A stretch of 64,000 bases of DNA from Acetobacter indonesiensis. Lineage in GTDB: Bacteria; Pseudomonadota; Alphaproteobacteria; Acetobacterales; Acetobacteraceae. Made by a program: the position numbers and the translations under genes. The notes beneath the pieces were generated by a model. The model was not told the origin of the DNA. It worked only from the letters and a program-made list of their open reading frames with translations, and ran no database searches. The number at the start of each line of letters is the position of its first letter. Position 1 is the first letter of the stretch. This document shows positions 63,040-64,000 of this stretch, one piece after another. Location: NCBI RefSeq assembly GCF_000963945.1, contig NZ_BAMW01000050.1, positions 1 through 64,000 of the forward strand, read 5' to 3'.

Positions 63040-64000
63040 TTAATGCCCCATCATGGGCCAGAGTACGCAACACAGAACAATCCCGGTAACTGATACAATT
63101 GTCTGAAGCACGGACCAGACCATAACGGTTTGCTTTAATGTCAGGCCGAATAATTCATGCACCATCCAGAACCCGGCATCATTCACATGGCAGAAAAAGA
63201 CTGACCCAGACCCAATGGAGAGGGCGATAAGCGATGTCTGACCCGGTGAAAATGCCATGCCGCCGAGCAAAGGGGCCATAAGCCCGGCTGTGGTGGATGT
63301 CGCAACCGTGGCAGATCCTGTCGCTTGGCGGAGGCACACCGCAACCAGCCACGCCAGAACGACAAAGGGAAAAGGCGAAAAGATGGCAACTTTGCTGATG
63401 GTATCTGCAATGCCAGCGCTAAGCAGAACCTGTTTCAGCCCTCCGCCAGCCCCGATGGTTAGCAGAAGCACAGCCAAAGGTGGCAGGCTGTCGTGTAGTG
63501 TACGCCCAATTTCGGCGCGGGGTTGACGCCGCACCCACCCCAGAACAATGACGGCAAAAATGACGGAAATCAGCAGCGCCATAAAAGGCTCGCCAATGGT
63601 ATCAAGCACATGCGCGGCCAAGGTTGTCTGGGGCAAGCAGAGTTCAGAAATGGTGCGCGCCAACATAAGCAAGACTGGCAACAGAATTATTATGGCAGCA
63701 GCAGATAAGGGCGGTAGGGTATTCTGTCTCTTGGCGCGTGTGCTGTGTGCAGCAGAACTTGAATGCAGAGCCGCAGAGGGGCCTGTCGTATCCGGGTTTA
63801 TCTGGGCGGCAGATGCAGCTTTAGCCGCAAGGTTTGGAGCGTTGGGCGTGTTTGGGGGTGATAGACTGTTGCGTTCACCAATCGTGCGATAAGCCTCATA
63901 GCGTGTCAGCAGATTACCATATAGCGGCCCGGCCAGAATGACTGCCGGCACTGCAATCAATAGCCCCAGTAATAAGGTGGTGCCTAATGATGCATGCAGG
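63040..64000 (-). CDS. GntP-family gluconate:H+ symporter, 5' end outside the window
   Basis: The C-terminal ~320 residues of a polytopic permease are visible. The reading frame stays open past the window edge (HASLGTTLLLGLLIAVPAVI precedes the first internal start), so this is a partial gene, truncated only by the window. FLQVLLSAGIADTI-like, GSATVATSTTAGL and GSVFFCHVNDAGFWMV are typical of gluconate/D-glycerate (GntP) transporters. A long Ser/Ala-rich hydrophilic loop (about 37-75 of the visible part) is unusual. It likely imports gluconate made in the periplasm. Confidence 0.88.
   Translation of the reverse strand, partial: LHASLGTTLLLGLLIAVPAVILAGPLYGNLLTRYEAYRTIGERNSLSPPNTPNAPNLAAKAASAAQINPDTTGPSAALHSSSAAHSTRAKRQNTLPPLSAAAIIILLPVLLMLARTISELCLPQTTLAAHVLDTIGEPFMALLISVIFAVIVLGWVRRQPRAEIGRTLHDSLPPLAVLLLTIGAGGGLKQVLLSAGIADTISKVAIFSPFPFVVLAWLVAVCLRQATGSATVATSTTAGLMAPLLGGMAFSPGQTSLIALSIGSGSVFFCHVNDAGFWMVHELFGLTLKQTVMVWSVLQTIVSVTGIVLCCVLWPMMGH

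Overview
The window looks like a chromosomal segment of an acetic acid bacterium (Acetobacteraceae, most likely Acetobacter or a close relative). The main grounds are a three-subunit membrane-bound FAD/cytochrome c polyol dehydrogenase in S-L-C order, many TonB-dependent receptors, a Hint-domain surface protein and moderately GC-rich coding. This placement is an inference from gene content; no rRNA or tRNA gene is present to confirm it.

Layout. (1) 74-9304: a complete type I-E CRISPR-Cas locus (cas3, cas8e, cse2, cas7e, cas5e, cas6e, cas1e, cas2e) followed by a tiny array of four repeats and three 32-nt spacers. Hidden between cas3 and cas8e is a repeat-spacer-repeat-like element (about 2783-2872). 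Its pseudo-spacer partly matches a site 77 nt downstream, next to a consensus AAG PAM, in the probable promoter of the cas8e-cas2e operon. The mismatches in the first 13 positions fall at 6 and 12, the positions that type I-E effectors do not read. I interpret this as a crRNA-like RNA through which Cascade represses its own operon. (2) 9339-21726: an aryl-polyene-type lipid/pigment cluster (methyltransferase, glycosyltransferase, membrane protein, ACP, AMP ligase fused to a dehydratase, acyltransferase, LolA-like protein, MMPL exporter, ketosynthase, chain-length-factor-like protein, dehydratase, ketoreductase, flavin enzyme), mostly with overlapping start and stop codons. (3) 21629-30999: a lipoprotein with a possible permuted papain-fold motif, two divergent TonB-dependent receptors around a Fur-box-like site, a LysR/SDR divergent pair and an unknown membrane protein. 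(4) 31105-36420: an AT-rich accessory stretch with a Hint-domain repeat protein and two paralogous LysR regulators. (5) 36441-48990: an IclR/GlcG-like/MFS operon, S1/P1 nuclease, a TonB receptor plus Tat-exported phospholipase C, a pirin/LysR pair and an exported adenosine deaminase-like enzyme. (6) 49002-55449: a zinc-type CobW GTPase behind a Zur-like palindrome, and a cobalamin riboswitch in front of btuB-btuF-btuC-btuD. (7) 55495-64000: a DedA protein, the sldSLC-like dehydrogenase operon, htpG, a DUF333 lipoprotein and the 3' part of a GntP-type gluconate permease.

How the parts work together: the cas operon is a complete adaptive immune system that appears to carry its own RNA-guided feedback switch. 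The polyene cluster builds and exports an aryl-polyene lipid. The receptors and BtuFCD import chelated iron and cobalamin under Fur, riboswitch and (for CobW) Zur control. The SldSLC-like complex oxidises a polyol or sugar in the periplasm and passes electrons to ubiquinone.
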